From: Oscillatoria sp. FACHB-1407
Lineage (GTDB): Bacteria > Cyanobacteriota > Cyanobacteriia > Elainellales > Elainellaceae
DNA: 64,000 bases
Assembly (NCBI RefSeq): GCF_014697545.1
Contig: NZ_JACJSA010000002.1
Location: 434,001 to 498,000, forward strand
Direction of reading: 5' to 3'
Positions 26,513-35,237 of the stretch are shown here, in pieces. Under the pieces are notes generated by a model, which worked only from the letters and a program-made list of their open reading frames with translations, did not search any database and was not told where the DNA came from. How positions within the stretch are numbered: the stretch's first letter is position 1; the number at the start of each line of letters is the position of its first letter. The translations under genes and the position numbers were made by a program.

Positions 26513-27289
26513 TTACCAGTGGGTAAAATCTTGTGAAAATTGCTCTAGCGAGAGTAATTTAATGCGATCATCCTGGCTGGCAACCTCGCGATCGCCCCTT
26601 GTGTTGTAACCCCAATCTGCTAAAAACAACTGGACAGGGGTTAGATCCGGTTGCGGTTTGATCGATTGCAATGTTTTGAGTCGATCTTCGATAAACCAGA
26701 TATGAGCGTTAGGCTCGGCTTGCAACAAATGGCGCAAGGTTTCAGCTTTGGGCTGTTTTTGCTCCTTGCCAAAGATGTGAGACTCCGGCAGGTCAATCTG
26801 TTCTAGCTGCAAAAGTTGGCGGACAAAGCGACCTTCTTTGGTGGTGATGATGACGACCTGAACGGCTGAGGTAAGGAAGTTTCGCAGGCGATCGCCCATC
26901 CCCGGATAAAAGCGATGTTGACTCAACCAATTTTCCAGGTCTGCCGCGATCCACTCATCTCGGTAACCATCCACCGCTGCACTAAGTTGGGCAGGAGTCA
27001 GGTGATCTGCGGCAATTTGTGCCTGCGCGATCGCCCCCCAATTCTCTAAAATCTCTGCCTCAGAAACTCCCAACAGAAGCGATCGCAACACCACAGGCAT
27101 CTCCCACCCCGTCTCGACCACTGGACGCAAGCGATAGAACTGCTCGGCTAACCCCTCTGGCGGTGTAGGGTTGGCTGGTTGCCAGATACGACAATAGGCT
27201 TGCCACGCCGTTTGGAAGTATTCGATCAGACCATCACAAATCACCCCGTCAAAATCGAGGGCTAACAGACTGGGGATTGCTTGCACCAT
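26513..27289 (-). CDS. HAD family hydrolase
   Basis: A 258-residue haloacid-dehalogenase-type phosphatase. Motif I is DFDGVICD near residue 12 (nucleophile and acid Asp), the Thr of motif II is in VVIITTKEG, and the Lys and acidic motifs III/IV are in FGKEQKQPKAETL and WFIEDRLKT. A helical cap domain lies between motif I and II. The substrate is unknown; the fold resembles sugar-phosphate or phosphoglycolate-type phosphatases. The gene begins five bases after the cobM stop codon, so the two form an operon. Confidence 0.88.
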   Translation of the reverse strand: MVQAIPSLLALDFDGVICDGLIEYFQTAWQAYCRIWQPANPTPPEGLAEQFYRLRPVVETGWEMPVVLRSLLLGVSEAEILENWGAIAQAQIAADHLTPAQLSAAVDGYRDEWIAADLENWLSQHRFYPGMGDRLRNFLTSAVQVVIITTKEGRFVRQLLQLEQIDLPESHIFGKEQKQPKAETLRHLLQAEPNAHIWFIEDRLKTLQSIKPQPDLTPVQLFLADWGYNTRGDREVASQDDRIKLLSLEQFSQDFTHW

Positions 27290-27294
27290 GAGGG

Positions 27295-28098
27295 TTATCC
27301 TTGCGATCGCCGAAACAGATGGGAATGTTCGGGATTATAGAGGCGCGATCGGGCTTTTGCAGCGGTTAGGGCAGGACTAATTACATATAATGTCGTCCGA
27401 ATCAAGTTTTCTCGCTCGGTCACGGTTGCCATCTCACTCAGTGGCACAACCCAAATTTTCTCGTCTGACCAGCCAATGCGAAAACAAACTGCAACGGGGG
27501 TATCCGGGTCATAGTGCTCCATCAAGGCTGCTTGCGCCGACTCTACATGACGAGCACTGAGATAGAGACACAGACTGGCACGATGCGCCGCTAACGAGGC
27601 TAACTCCTCACTTGGAGGGACTTGAGTCCGACCGCTAATGCGCGTCAGGATAATCGTTTGCACCAACTCTGGCACGGTTAACTCGACCTGGAGCCGCGCC
27701 GCTGCCGCCTGAAAGGCACTGATGCCGGGAATCACCTCAAAGGGAATCTCAGCACTCGCCAATGCTTGAATCTGTTCATGAATGGCACTGTAGAGGCTGG
27801 GGTCACCCGAATGAAGCCGCACGACCGACTGGTGCGATCGCACCCGCTCAATCATCAACGGCAAAATCTCCTCTAGCGTTTTGTTAGCAGTACCGATCAC
27901 CTCCGCATCTGGGCGCACCATCTGCAACAAGGGTTTGGGCACCAGCGAATCGGCAAACAAAATCACATCCGCCTGAGCCAACAGCTTTTGCGCTTTGATC
28001 GTCAACAGATCCGGATCACCCGGTCCTGCTCCGACAATGTAAACTGCCGGAGCGAGCGCAGCAGATGCCTGCTGTTGAGTTTCAGCCAGTGTTTTCAT
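27295..28098 (-). CDS. cobM: Precorrin-4 C(11)-methyltransferase
   Basis: A 267-residue tetrapyrrole methylase of the CobM/CbiF type that methylates C-11 of the corrin ring from S-adenosylmethionine in cobalamin synthesis. Signatures seen: VYIVGAGPGDPDLLTIKA at ~19-36, ADVILFADSLV, VRLHSGDPSLYSAI and the EVIPGISAFQAAAA segment. Length fits. No other cob/cbi gene lies in the window, so the pathway is scattered, as is common in cyanobacteria. No cobalamin riboswitch was seen upstream; instead a small-RNA-like unit is divergently placed at 28198. Confidence 0.93.
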   Translation of the reverse strand: MKTLAETQQQASAALAPAVYIVGAGPGDPDLLTIKAQKLLAQADVILFADSLVPKPLLQMVRPDAEVIGTANKTLEEILPLMIERVRSHQSVVRLHSGDPSLYSAIHEQIQALASAEIPFEVIPGISAFQAAAARLQVELTVPELVQTIILTRISGRTQVPPSEELASLAAHRASLCLYLSARHVESAQAALMEHYDPDTPVAVCFRIGWSDEKIWVVPLSEMATVTERENLIRTTLYVISPALTAAKARSRLYNPEHSHLFRRSQG

Positions 28099-28197
28099 GA
28101 GTTAGATGTAACTTTAAGAAGTTGCCAATTTTGTGAAGAATGGGTAAACCATTCTCGTTATTCCGGAAACAATAACCATCCCTAGTAAGAGGGAATG

Positions 28198-28244
28198 GTA
28201 GATGCACCCTGATTCAAACCCCGGAGGAAACTTCGGGGTTTTTC
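28198..28244 (+). ncRNA. Putative small RNA A: 16-nt conserved 5' segment plus terminator
   Basis: GTAGATGCACCCTGAT (28198-28213) is followed at once by a Rho-independent terminator: AAACCCCG (28216-28223) pairs with CGGGGTTT (28234-28241), then TTTC. TAAGAG six bases before the G at 28198 could be a -10 box. An identical 16-mer in the same position relative to a terminator occurs at 55905. Two further hairpins (GTTATT..AATAAC and CCATCCCT..AGGGAATGG) lie just upstream, so the RNA may be longer. No coding frame is present. Confidence 0.6.
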
Positions 28245-28386
28245 TTTGCAATGATGCAGTCTTGCAAAAGACAAGTGTATCAAGATTGCCAGGATTAACA
28301 ACCCCAAAAATTGAGATCACTAAGAAGTCGGAGTTTTCTGAAAACTCCGACTTCTCTAACCCATGCTCAGACTTTTAAGCTCGTCT

Positions 28387-30288
28387 CTAGGTACGAGCAC
28401 TCAGCCCAATCAGGTTAAGCGGTGCAGGGGTAGTGCCGGGAGTTGTGCCCGTACCTGTGGTTGGTGTGGTGCTAACCGTCACCGTTCCCAAACTGGTTGC
28501 AACTCCGGTGGTCAAGTTGATGCTATACAGCGTGGAACCAGAGGTGGCGTATGCCGTGTTCACGCCACTAGCATCTGTAAAGATGTCAAAGCCACTGTTT
28601 GGTCCGAAATCAACACCCAGAGCACCTACGCTGAACAAGCTACCCGTGTTGGGAGACACAGGTGTTCCATCTGCGCTGCCTTGGCGCACCAAAACATCGA
28701 GGCTGGTGTCAATGCCAAACAGCGTTGTTGTGGCAGTGCCTGCAAAGTTATTGGTGTAGGCAACAGCCGTAACATTTGGATTGGTGCCAAACCGGGTGTC
28801 ATCTGTGGCGTATGCCAGAGCTGTGTCGGTTTGGGTGCCTGTGGTTGCCGTGTCGAAGTCTACGATCGCCCCTGTAATCGGATTCAACCGTGCATTTTCG
28901 TCGAGGTCACTGACAACCCGAATGCGATCGACGGTGGGGTTGAAGTCAATTCCCAAACTCGTGCCCGTTAGAGCCGGAGTGAAAGCAGTATTGCTCACTG
29001 CCGTCGCCGCTCCACTGGCCAGGTTGATGGTATAGAGCTTGTTGGCACTGCTGATTCCAAACAGTTCACCCGTTGCCGGACGAAAATCAATGCCGCGTAA
29101 GGTTTCTCCACTGGCTAACCCCGTGACGTTGATATTAACGGCTTTATCCAGTTTGTCGGGGTTAAAGGCAACTACAGCGTTGTTATCTGTTAAGCCAAAC
29201 AACCGCAGCGGAGCCGACGCAAAGTTGAGTGTGTACTCCACGGAGGTGTTAGTTGCGGCAGGGAAGACGCGCACAAAGTAAGTGCCTGCGGTGAGGCTCT
29301 GATTAATCAGGTCTTCGGTCGTGCCCGTGTTGCTCGACCTGCCGATTACCGTGCCTGTGCTGTTGAGTAGCTCCAGGTTGGCATCCGCAGACAATCCATT
29401 AAGTGCCAGATTGAGGTTGGTAGGAGAGTTGAGATTCACCCGGTAAAAGTCTTCTGGATCGCCAACTCCTACAAAGTCATCAAAATCATCGGTGCTGGGG
29501 GTAATGTTGATGGGACGTGCCGTTGTCGTGTCGTCATCATCAGTGCTGATCAGCAACGATTGGAAATTGATCCGGAGTCGATAACGAGTACCGCCGCCAC
29601 CACCACCGCCACGACCGAAGTCAATGCGAATGAAGTAGGTTCCGGCTTCCAGAATCTGGTTGATCTGCTCGGATAAATTGCCCCCTCTCGCGGAAAAGGC
29701 GATGCGCTGACGACGACTGTTAAAGATCGTGATGTTGGCGTTGCTACTCAACCCTTGCAGCAGTGTGGTGCAATTGCTGCGCGAGGTGAGGTCAAACCGA
29801 TAAAAATCGAAGCGATCGCCCCCGTTATCATCATCCCCATCATCATCGTCATCGCCAAAGCTGCCGATGGAGTCATTAAAGACAAAGCTGCCTTTGAGCT
29901 TGTTTTTGCCAGTGCGGATGCGGAATGCCCGCGAAAAGCTATTCCCTGCATCCTGGCTGACAGAACAGACAAATCTGTAATTGGTATCACCCTCAATTCG
30001 ATTCACCCGAACAAAGTAAGTCCCTGCGGCGAGTTGCCGACTAATCGACTCGTTATCGTCATCATCCTCTTCGGAGGAAACGATTTCACGTCCTCGGCTA
30101 TCATACAGAGCCAAATCTGCATTGCCTTCTAGCCCACTGATCAAGCAAGTGAAATTGCTGCGGGCTGTGAGTCTGATTCGATAAAAGTCGAGCTTGTCAA
30201 ATTCAGCGAGGGATTCTCGAACAACAAACCGACCGTTTCTAAAACGAATATCGGAGGCATCCGAAAACCGATTACCTGCATCTGTCAT
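28387..30288 (-). CDS. DUF4394 protein with N-terminal PPC-like beta domains
   Basis: A 633-residue protein. About three bacterial pre-peptidase C-terminal (PPC)-like beta-sandwich domains fill residues ~1-350; each ends in AGTYFVR or AGTYFIRI and has an FYRIRL or FYRFDL strand, separated by Asp-rich loops. A DUF4394 beta-propeller-like domain occupies ~360-620 (LFGLTDNNAVVAF, GIDFRPATGELFG, DRIRVVSDLDENARLN). No signal peptide is visible at the N-terminus, so export would be by a non-Sec route or not occur. The function of DUF4394 is unknown; extracellular or surface localisation is inferred from domain company. Confidence 0.87.
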   Translation of the reverse strand: MTDAGNRFSDASDIRFRNGRFVVRESLAEFDKLDFYRIRLTARSNFTCLISGLEGNADLALYDSRGREIVSSEEDDDDNESISRQLAAGTYFVRVNRIEGDTNYRFVCSVSQDAGNSFSRAFRIRTGKNKLKGSFVFNDSIGSFGDDDDDGDDDNGGDRFDFYRFDLTSRSNCTTLLQGLSSNANITIFNSRRQRIAFSARGGNLSEQINQILEAGTYFIRIDFGRGGGGGGGTRYRLRINFQSLLISTDDDDTTTARPINITPSTDDFDDFVGVGDPEDFYRVNLNSPTNLNLALNGLSADANLELLNSTGTVIGRSSNTGTTEDLINQSLTAGTYFVRVFPAATNTSVEYTLNFASAPLRLFGLTDNNAVVAFNPDKLDKAVNINVTGLASGETLRGIDFRPATGELFGISSANKLYTINLASGAATAVSNTAFTPALTGTSLGIDFNPTVDRIRVVSDLDENARLNPITGAIVDFDTATTGTQTDTALAYATDDTRFGTNPNVTAVAYTNNFAGTATTTLFGIDTSLDVLVRQGSADGTPVSPNTGSLFSVGALGVDFGPNSGFDIFTDASGVNTAYATSGSTLYSINLTTGVATSLGTVTVSTTPTTGTGTTPGTTPAPLNLIGLSART

Positions 30289-31133
30289 ACAATGTCACTC
30301 CTCCCGGATATTGACGGATATGGTGATTGAATACTGGTTTAGTCAGCGCGACCTGACACATGTTTCATGTGTCAAAAACATGCCGAACTCAAAATTGCAA
30401 AAGACGTTGAACTGTTGAAGGGAGTGTGAGGGCTTACGCCTCCCGCCAAGGGTTGCACCACCAGAAAGGCATCTCGCTAACGCTGCGCGGAGATGCTTAC
30501 AACACTCTAGCTATGAGGACTTTACGCAAAAACTTGACATACGGTCTTATGGCTAAAGATGCGATCGCGATCGCCATAACAGTTTAGTGATGGGGTGCAG
30601 GGCTTAAATCTATGAGGTAGTGCGCCCCTAAAACCTCAAAATTCTCGGCTGCTGAGCAGCCCCTCAACACAGGAAAAATACACTAGCAGTCACTTAGACT
30701 GAAAGTACCTTTTCCGGTTCCTGTTATTGCCAAATAAAATAAATTTGTAACCATTCCAATTGATACCAATTTGAATTGAAGAGGCAACGGGTAGTGTTCT
30801 GGAGGGAAGGATGGTGAGAGGGTGTGAGTGTGTGAAATGCCCACGCTCAACCCTCTCACTCTCGCTCTCTTAGTCCCTATCCTTTCCTATTGCGCGAACT
30901 AAGGAAAATCCAGGTTTGCCGAACCGAAGTGGGTTAGTTTGGCTCTTGTATAGCGATCGCTAAAACCATTAAGACATTAAATTTGAGTCCTGCCGAGAGA
31001 AACGCAATGAATCGCGTCTGTCCTGTTGAGTACCCTGTCTTAACTGAGGTGACTACGGCTATAGCTACGGGTTTAACCGCCACGATTCGGATCTCGAACT
31101 CAGGTTAGTTAAGTGCATTCAAGTTAAACGAAT
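30289..31133. other. Gene-free repeat-containing region
   Basis: No supported gene in 845 bases. It contains a hairpin GCATCTCGC..GCGCGGAGATGC near 30467-30495 and a TACCAATTTGAATTG palindrome near 30764 (also at 36226). A diverged, interrupted reverse copy of the GGCGGTT/AACCGCC repeat lies between 30901 (AAGGAAAATCCAGGTTTGCC) and 31107 (CGAACTCAGG). Confidence 0.5.
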
Positions 31134-32042
31134 TTAGTTCAGCGCAAGTTCATGTGCTTGTGCCGCCAACATCTCAGCATAAGGGGTGTCGTGCAGATGA
31201 GCCTTGCCAACCGAGCCAAACAAGACTAGTTTTTCTTGAATGACAGCTTCCATTGCGGCGATCGCCCCTTCTGCTAGATCCAACAAATCACTGACTTTGC
31301 CACCACAAACATCGTCCTTGATGGATCGCATGTATGCCTGCCGCACTTCCGTATTGACGTTAAACTTGCATACTCCCAACTGAATCGATTGGTGAATCAT
31401 GGACGCAGGCAACCCTGAGGCTCCATGTAACACTAGCGGGATATTGAGCCGCTCTCTAATTTTCTCCAGGCGGGAGAAATCAAGCCGGGGTGGGCTTTTG
31501 TACTCACCATGCACATTGCCAATCGTGACTGCCAACGCATCGACCTGAGTCAGTTGTACAAAGTCCAAAGCCTGGTCAGGGTCGGTCATCTTGGCTTCTT
31601 TTTCTGCCACAGTTAGACCATCTTCGGTGCCGCTAATGCGACCGATCTCAGCCTCAACCACTGCCCCATGCTGATGCGCCAGTTGGGTCATTTTTTGGGT
31701 AAACGCCAGGTTTTGCTCGTAGGGATGAATTGACCCGTCCGCCATGATAGAACGGACTCCCGCCTTGAGTGCCAACTGGATGTCTGCTTCAGAACTGCTG
31801 TGATCGAGATGCACCGCTACAGGCACCGCAGCCGAGTGAGCCGCTTCTAAACACAACGCCACCAACGGCAACTGCCCGTACTTCAAAGCACTGGGGTGAA
31901 GTTGCAACATGGTTGGGCTGTGGCTCGCCTCGGCAGCGTTAATTACAGCTTTAACCCCCTCCAGGTTGTAGATGTTGAAGGCACCAATGGCATAGGCATT
32001 GCGGCGAGCAGTTTCTAACAATTCCTGGGTTGAACTCAGCAT
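31134..32042 (-). CDS. Class II aldolase (fructose-/tagatose-bisphosphate aldolase family)
   Basis: A 302-residue zinc-dependent aldolase of the FbaA/GatY/KbaY family, which cleaves ketose 1,6-bisphosphates to dihydroxyacetone phosphate and an aldehyde. Visible features: VHLDHSSSEADI with catalytic Asp and metal His near residue 78, MADGSIHPYEQN, EAEIGRISGTEDG, VLHGASGLP and KFNVNTEVR. The short length and MADGS-H variant place it nearer the GatY/KbaY-like group than the ~360-residue cyanobacterial housekeeping aldolase, so exact substrate is open. The ATG at 32042 is preferred to a TTG at 32063. Confidence 0.85.
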   Translation of the reverse strand: MLSSTQELLETARRNAYAIGAFNIYNLEGVKAVINAAEASHSPTMLQLHPSALKYGQLPLVALCLEAAHSAAVPVAVHLDHSSSEADIQLALKAGVRSIMADGSIHPYEQNLAFTQKMTQLAHQHGAVVEAEIGRISGTEDGLTVAEKEAKMTDPDQALDFVQLTQVDALAVTIGNVHGEYKSPPRLDFSRLEKIRERLNIPLVLHGASGLPASMIHQSIQLGVCKFNVNTEVRQAYMRSIKDDVCGGKVSDLLDLAEGAIAAMEAVIQEKLVLFGSVGKAHLHDTPYAEMLAAQAHELALN

Positions 32043-32202
32043 AGCGAAGAAGTTTAAAAGCAAAAGACAGAGGAGAGATGAGGCAGGATGGCATCTGCCT
32101 TAGGAGATTTCTGAGAAAGAATCTACCAGTCGGTTTCTGGTAGGGGCGTTTCGCGAAATGCCCTTACAGGTATTTTGTTTCCTGGAAATCTCCTTCAAGC
32201 TT

Positions 32203-32457
32203 TCAAACCTCTGGCAACACTCCGATTGGCGGTGGGATAACAGAGTCTACTGGACGAGAGCCAATCGGTGGTGGAATGTTGAGCTTAACGGGAGTTGACC
32301 CAATTGGAGGGGTCACAGTATAGGTTTGATAAATTTCAACGGTCACGCCACCAATCGGCGGTGGAATGGGCTGATCGACTGGATTCACGGGAGGTGCCCA
32401 GCCAATTGGAGGCGGAATGGGGCGATAGTGATCAATGCTCATAGTGTCAGGTGGCAT
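32203..32457 (-). CDS. Short protein with five spaced (P)PPIG motifs, unknown function
   Basis: An 84-residue protein starting MPPDTMSIDHY (or, from the second ATG at 32442, MSIDHY). It consists of repeated IPPPIG blocks: the Gly residues are at 19, 36, 53, 66 and 79, giving spacings of 17, 17, 13 and 13. The third copy is TPPIG. There is no Cys, no signal peptide and no membrane segment; the rest is rich in Val, Pro and Thr. I do not recognise a family. The regular design suggests a structural or binding repeat (polyproline) or a precursor peptide, but no modifying enzyme is adjacent. Neither start has a strong ribosome-binding site. Confidence 0.6.
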   Translation of the reverse strand: MPPDTMSIDHYRPIPPPIGWAPPVNPVDQPIPPPIGGVTVEIYQTYTVTPPIGSTPVKLNIPPPIGSRPVDSVIPPPIGVLPEV

Positions 32458-32619
32458 GTAGCGTGAACAGAACGCTTGATGTAGAACAGTAATGAAGCTG
32501 AAAGTCTTCTACAGCAAGACATTCTCAATCTAAAATCGCAAACCTAAAATCCAAAATTGGTCAGGTTGCCCCTACTATACCTGGCTTTTATCTCTCCTGC
32601 TAATTAAAATCTGTAAACT

Positions 32620-34776
32620 CTAGTTTGGAGATGTAAGTTGTTGTTGCCATTCCTGAATTTGTAGTTGGGCTGCGGCATAGGCTTCCGTTCGCGCCGGAAT
32701 GGATTGAGCAGTGGCGATCGCCCGTTCCAGGTCATACGCGGCTTCAGATTCGGCAATTCGTAAAATTTCCTGACTCCAGACATTGATCATCTGATCCGCT
32801 TCGGCGCGGGCTGGGCTACCCTCCGGAACCTGATTTGCCGTGCGAATGGCATTCAGCAACATCGAAGCCGTTCCTATACTGGCATTGTCATAGGCACGTT
32901 GCATCAACGACTGCCCCTGCGATTGGTTGCGCCAACGGTTGATGGCTGATTGAGCGTCGTCATACAATGCTCGACCAGAGGCAATTTGCTGAGCAGTGGC
33001 GATCGCCTGGTCAATGTTGCCCATTTCCGCCAGTTGTCGGGCGCGATCGAGATAGGGCTGGTCTTGCATGGTCTGCACCTGAGCTGTCCAATCTCGAATG
33101 CGTTCCCGTGCTTCTCCATAGAGGGCGCGACCCTCTTGAATCCGACTGGCTTGATTGATTGCTGTCTGAAGGGAAAGCACATCACCGCCACTGGCAATGC
33201 GGTCTGCCTCCGCCAATAGTGGATTGTCTTCGATCGTCTGAATCTGAGCTGTCCAACGGGCAATCTCTTCTCGCGCTTCATCTCCACGCGGATTGTTGCG
33301 GGGCACCAATTGCGCCTCGGCGATCGCCGCTGTCAGATCCTCCAGAGTGCCCGATTGAGCGATTTGCCGTGCCCGATCAAGATAGGTAAGGTCTTGAATC
33401 TCCAGTTGCCACTGGCTAATCAGGCGTTGTGCTCGGCTGTAGAGGGGGCGATCGCGCTCTAGCCGCTGCGCCTCAATGATGGCGGATTCCAAATCGGCAA
33501 CGGTGCCACCCCAAGAGGCTTGATAGGCAGATGCCAGATAGGTGAAGTCCTGCACTTCTTCCTGCAAGCCTGCTCGCTCTGGAATCTGGCGCAAAATCGA
33601 CAGTGCCTCTTCTGCATCCTGGCGATCGAGTTGGGCTTCTGCCAGGTCTATCATCTTCTCGCCAATCTGCACCATCAACGGTTGGGTTTGAGCATGGCCA
33701 GGGCTGCTGGGTTTAATCTCCTCCAGAATCTTGATTGCCGCCAATAAATTTGACAATCTGCCCCGTCGAATCAGGGATCGCACCCGCGCTAGCTTACTGC
33801 CTTCAACACGTGCCGTCTCAATAATTGTGTTGAGTTCCTGATACTTTGTTGTTTCCCAATAGGTGTTGCCCACGTAAAGCAATCGCACTGCTGCCGCAAA
33901 CGCCGCTCGCAAGTCCTGCTTTTCGATCGCCGCTTCGGCTTCTTTGTAAATCGCTTCGGCTTCTGCCCAGATGGAACGCCACTGTTTGATGCGGTCTTCT
34001 ATGAGGGCATGGGCTGAGGTGTCTGCGGGAATCTTGTTGGCGATCGCAATGGCTTCGTCCAGGTTGCCACTCTGAAACGCCTCCTCCGCTAAATCGAGAA
34101 TTGCTGTTGACCACTGTTCAATTAAGCTGTTGACCTCTGGGCGCAGGGGGTGATCTTGCGGCAACCCATTTACCAGGGCGATCGCCTCTAACAAATCATC
34201 AACCGTTTGCTTGTTAGCGGCTAACTGAGCACAATACATCCGCAGCGAACCGGAGGCGGTGGGCCAAAAAATGGCAGGGCAATTGGGCAGGGCAGGTAAC
34301 TTGAGCAACAACGCTGCCGCTAATCCCCCTGCTCCACTAATGGTAATGACGGAGACAATCACCCAAAACTGCCAGGTTTTCAGGAACCGAAACCGGAGTG
34401 AGCGTGGCTCTCTGCGTCGGCGCATCGTCGGAGTCACAACTTCATCGATTGGTTCACTCCTGTGAAAGGAGGAGGGCGATCGTGGTGGCACACCCACAGG
34501 AGGCGGTTCAACTGGCCGAGCGTGCGATCGCGGAACTTGAACTGGGGGAGAGGGGGGTTGTAAGCGGGAGGTTTGCCCCATTGAACGAGACACCTGTGGC
34601 GGAACGGGCACCCGTGGCGACCCCGGTCGGTAGGGCGACACTGGAGGCATCTCTGAACCTGGTACTCGCTGCGACCCCTGTCGGGTATCCCGCTGCGACC
34701 CCTGTCGGGTATCCCGCTGCGATCGCCCTCCCTGACGCTGAGAACGACGTTCTGGCGTTTCGCGTTCCTCGGTCAT
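32620..34776 (-). CDS. Membrane-anchored helical-repeat protein with disordered N-terminus
   Basis: A 718-residue protein. Residues ~1-125 are Arg/Pro/Ser-rich and disordered, with a small tandem repeat (RDTRQGSQ units). One membrane segment (FWVIVSVITISGAGGLAAALL) lies near 135-155. The remainder is alpha-helical, with a degenerate ~55-60-residue repeat whose landmarks are A..IA..G, AI..A..I, G.ALY.EA and I..W. It resembles TPR/SEL-like solenoids and is probably a scaffold facing one side of the membrane. The function is unknown. The ATG at 34776 is preferred; a TTG at 34800 adds eight residues. Confidence 0.8.
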   Translation of the reverse strand: MTEERETPERRSQRQGGRSQRDTRQGSQRDTRQGSQRVPGSEMPPVSPYRPGSPRVPVPPQVSRSMGQTSRLQPPSPPVQVPRSHARPVEPPPVGVPPRSPSSFHRSEPIDEVVTPTMRRRREPRSLRFRFLKTWQFWVIVSVITISGAGGLAAALLLKLPALPNCPAIFWPTASGSLRMYCAQLAANKQTVDDLLEAIALVNGLPQDHPLRPEVNSLIEQWSTAILDLAEEAFQSGNLDEAIAIANKIPADTSAHALIEDRIKQWRSIWAEAEAIYKEAEAAIEKQDLRAAFAAAVRLLYVGNTYWETTKYQELNTIIETARVEGSKLARVRSLIRRGRLSNLLAAIKILEEIKPSSPGHAQTQPLMVQIGEKMIDLAEAQLDRQDAEEALSILRQIPERAGLQEEVQDFTYLASAYQASWGGTVADLESAIIEAQRLERDRPLYSRAQRLISQWQLEIQDLTYLDRARQIAQSGTLEDLTAAIAEAQLVPRNNPRGDEAREEIARWTAQIQTIEDNPLLAEADRIASGGDVLSLQTAINQASRIQEGRALYGEARERIRDWTAQVQTMQDQPYLDRARQLAEMGNIDQAIATAQQIASGRALYDDAQSAINRWRNQSQGQSLMQRAYDNASIGTASMLLNAIRTANQVPEGSPARAEADQMINVWSQEILRIAESEAAYDLERAIATAQSIPARTEAYAAAQLQIQEWQQQLTSPN

Positions 34777-34863
34777 ATTTACCCCACGCCCACACGACAA
34801 CTTTCAGATGAAATCTAACCAGTTGCCATCCTATCCTTCAATCTCTGAGAAAGCCACTCTTGG

Positions 34864-35230
34864 AAAAAAGAAGACAGAAAAATGAAAGGATGAAGGCTCA
34901 GGAAGCATGAAAGGGTGGAGGCTAAACTCTCTTTAATCACTTTGGATCTAGTCAGGAATGCCCACATCGAGGCTCAGCCTCCATCCATTGCTTCACAGGG
35001 CAGAGCCGAAGGATATACCAGAAACATAGGGAATTGATTTTCTCTTCATCCTTCATCCTTTATCCTTCAGCCTTTATCCTTCATCCTTCATCCTTCATCC
35101 TTTATCCTTTATCCTTCATCCTTCAGCCTTCAGCCTTTATCCTTCAGCCTTTATCCTTCATCCTTCATCCTTCAGCCTTCATCCTTCAGCCTTTATCCTT
35201 CATCCTTCAGCCTTTATCCTTACCTTTTCC
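34864..35230. repeat. Large heptamer repeat tract (TCCTTCA / TCCTTTA / GCCTTCA)
   Basis: From about 35040 to 35225 the sequence is an almost unbroken array of seven-base units TCCTTCA, TCCTTTA, GCCTTCA and GCCTTTA, more than twenty in all. Shorter inverse units (GGATGAAG) lie at 34885-34915. It is an STRR-class tract between hslO and the helical-repeat gene. An open frame runs through it because 7-base units cycle all three frames, but it is not a gene. Confidence 0.9.
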
Positions 35231-35237
35231 CCCCTGC

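Noticed and set aside
28099-28386. Cobalamin riboswitch upstream of cobM
   Set aside because: The hairpins there do not contain the conserved B12-box type sequence and the terminator points away from cobM.
28363-28971. Cys/Gly-rich forward frame opposite the DUF4394 gene
   Set aside because: It is antisense to a well-supported gene and its Cys/Gly content follows from the complementary Thr/Ala/Pro codons.
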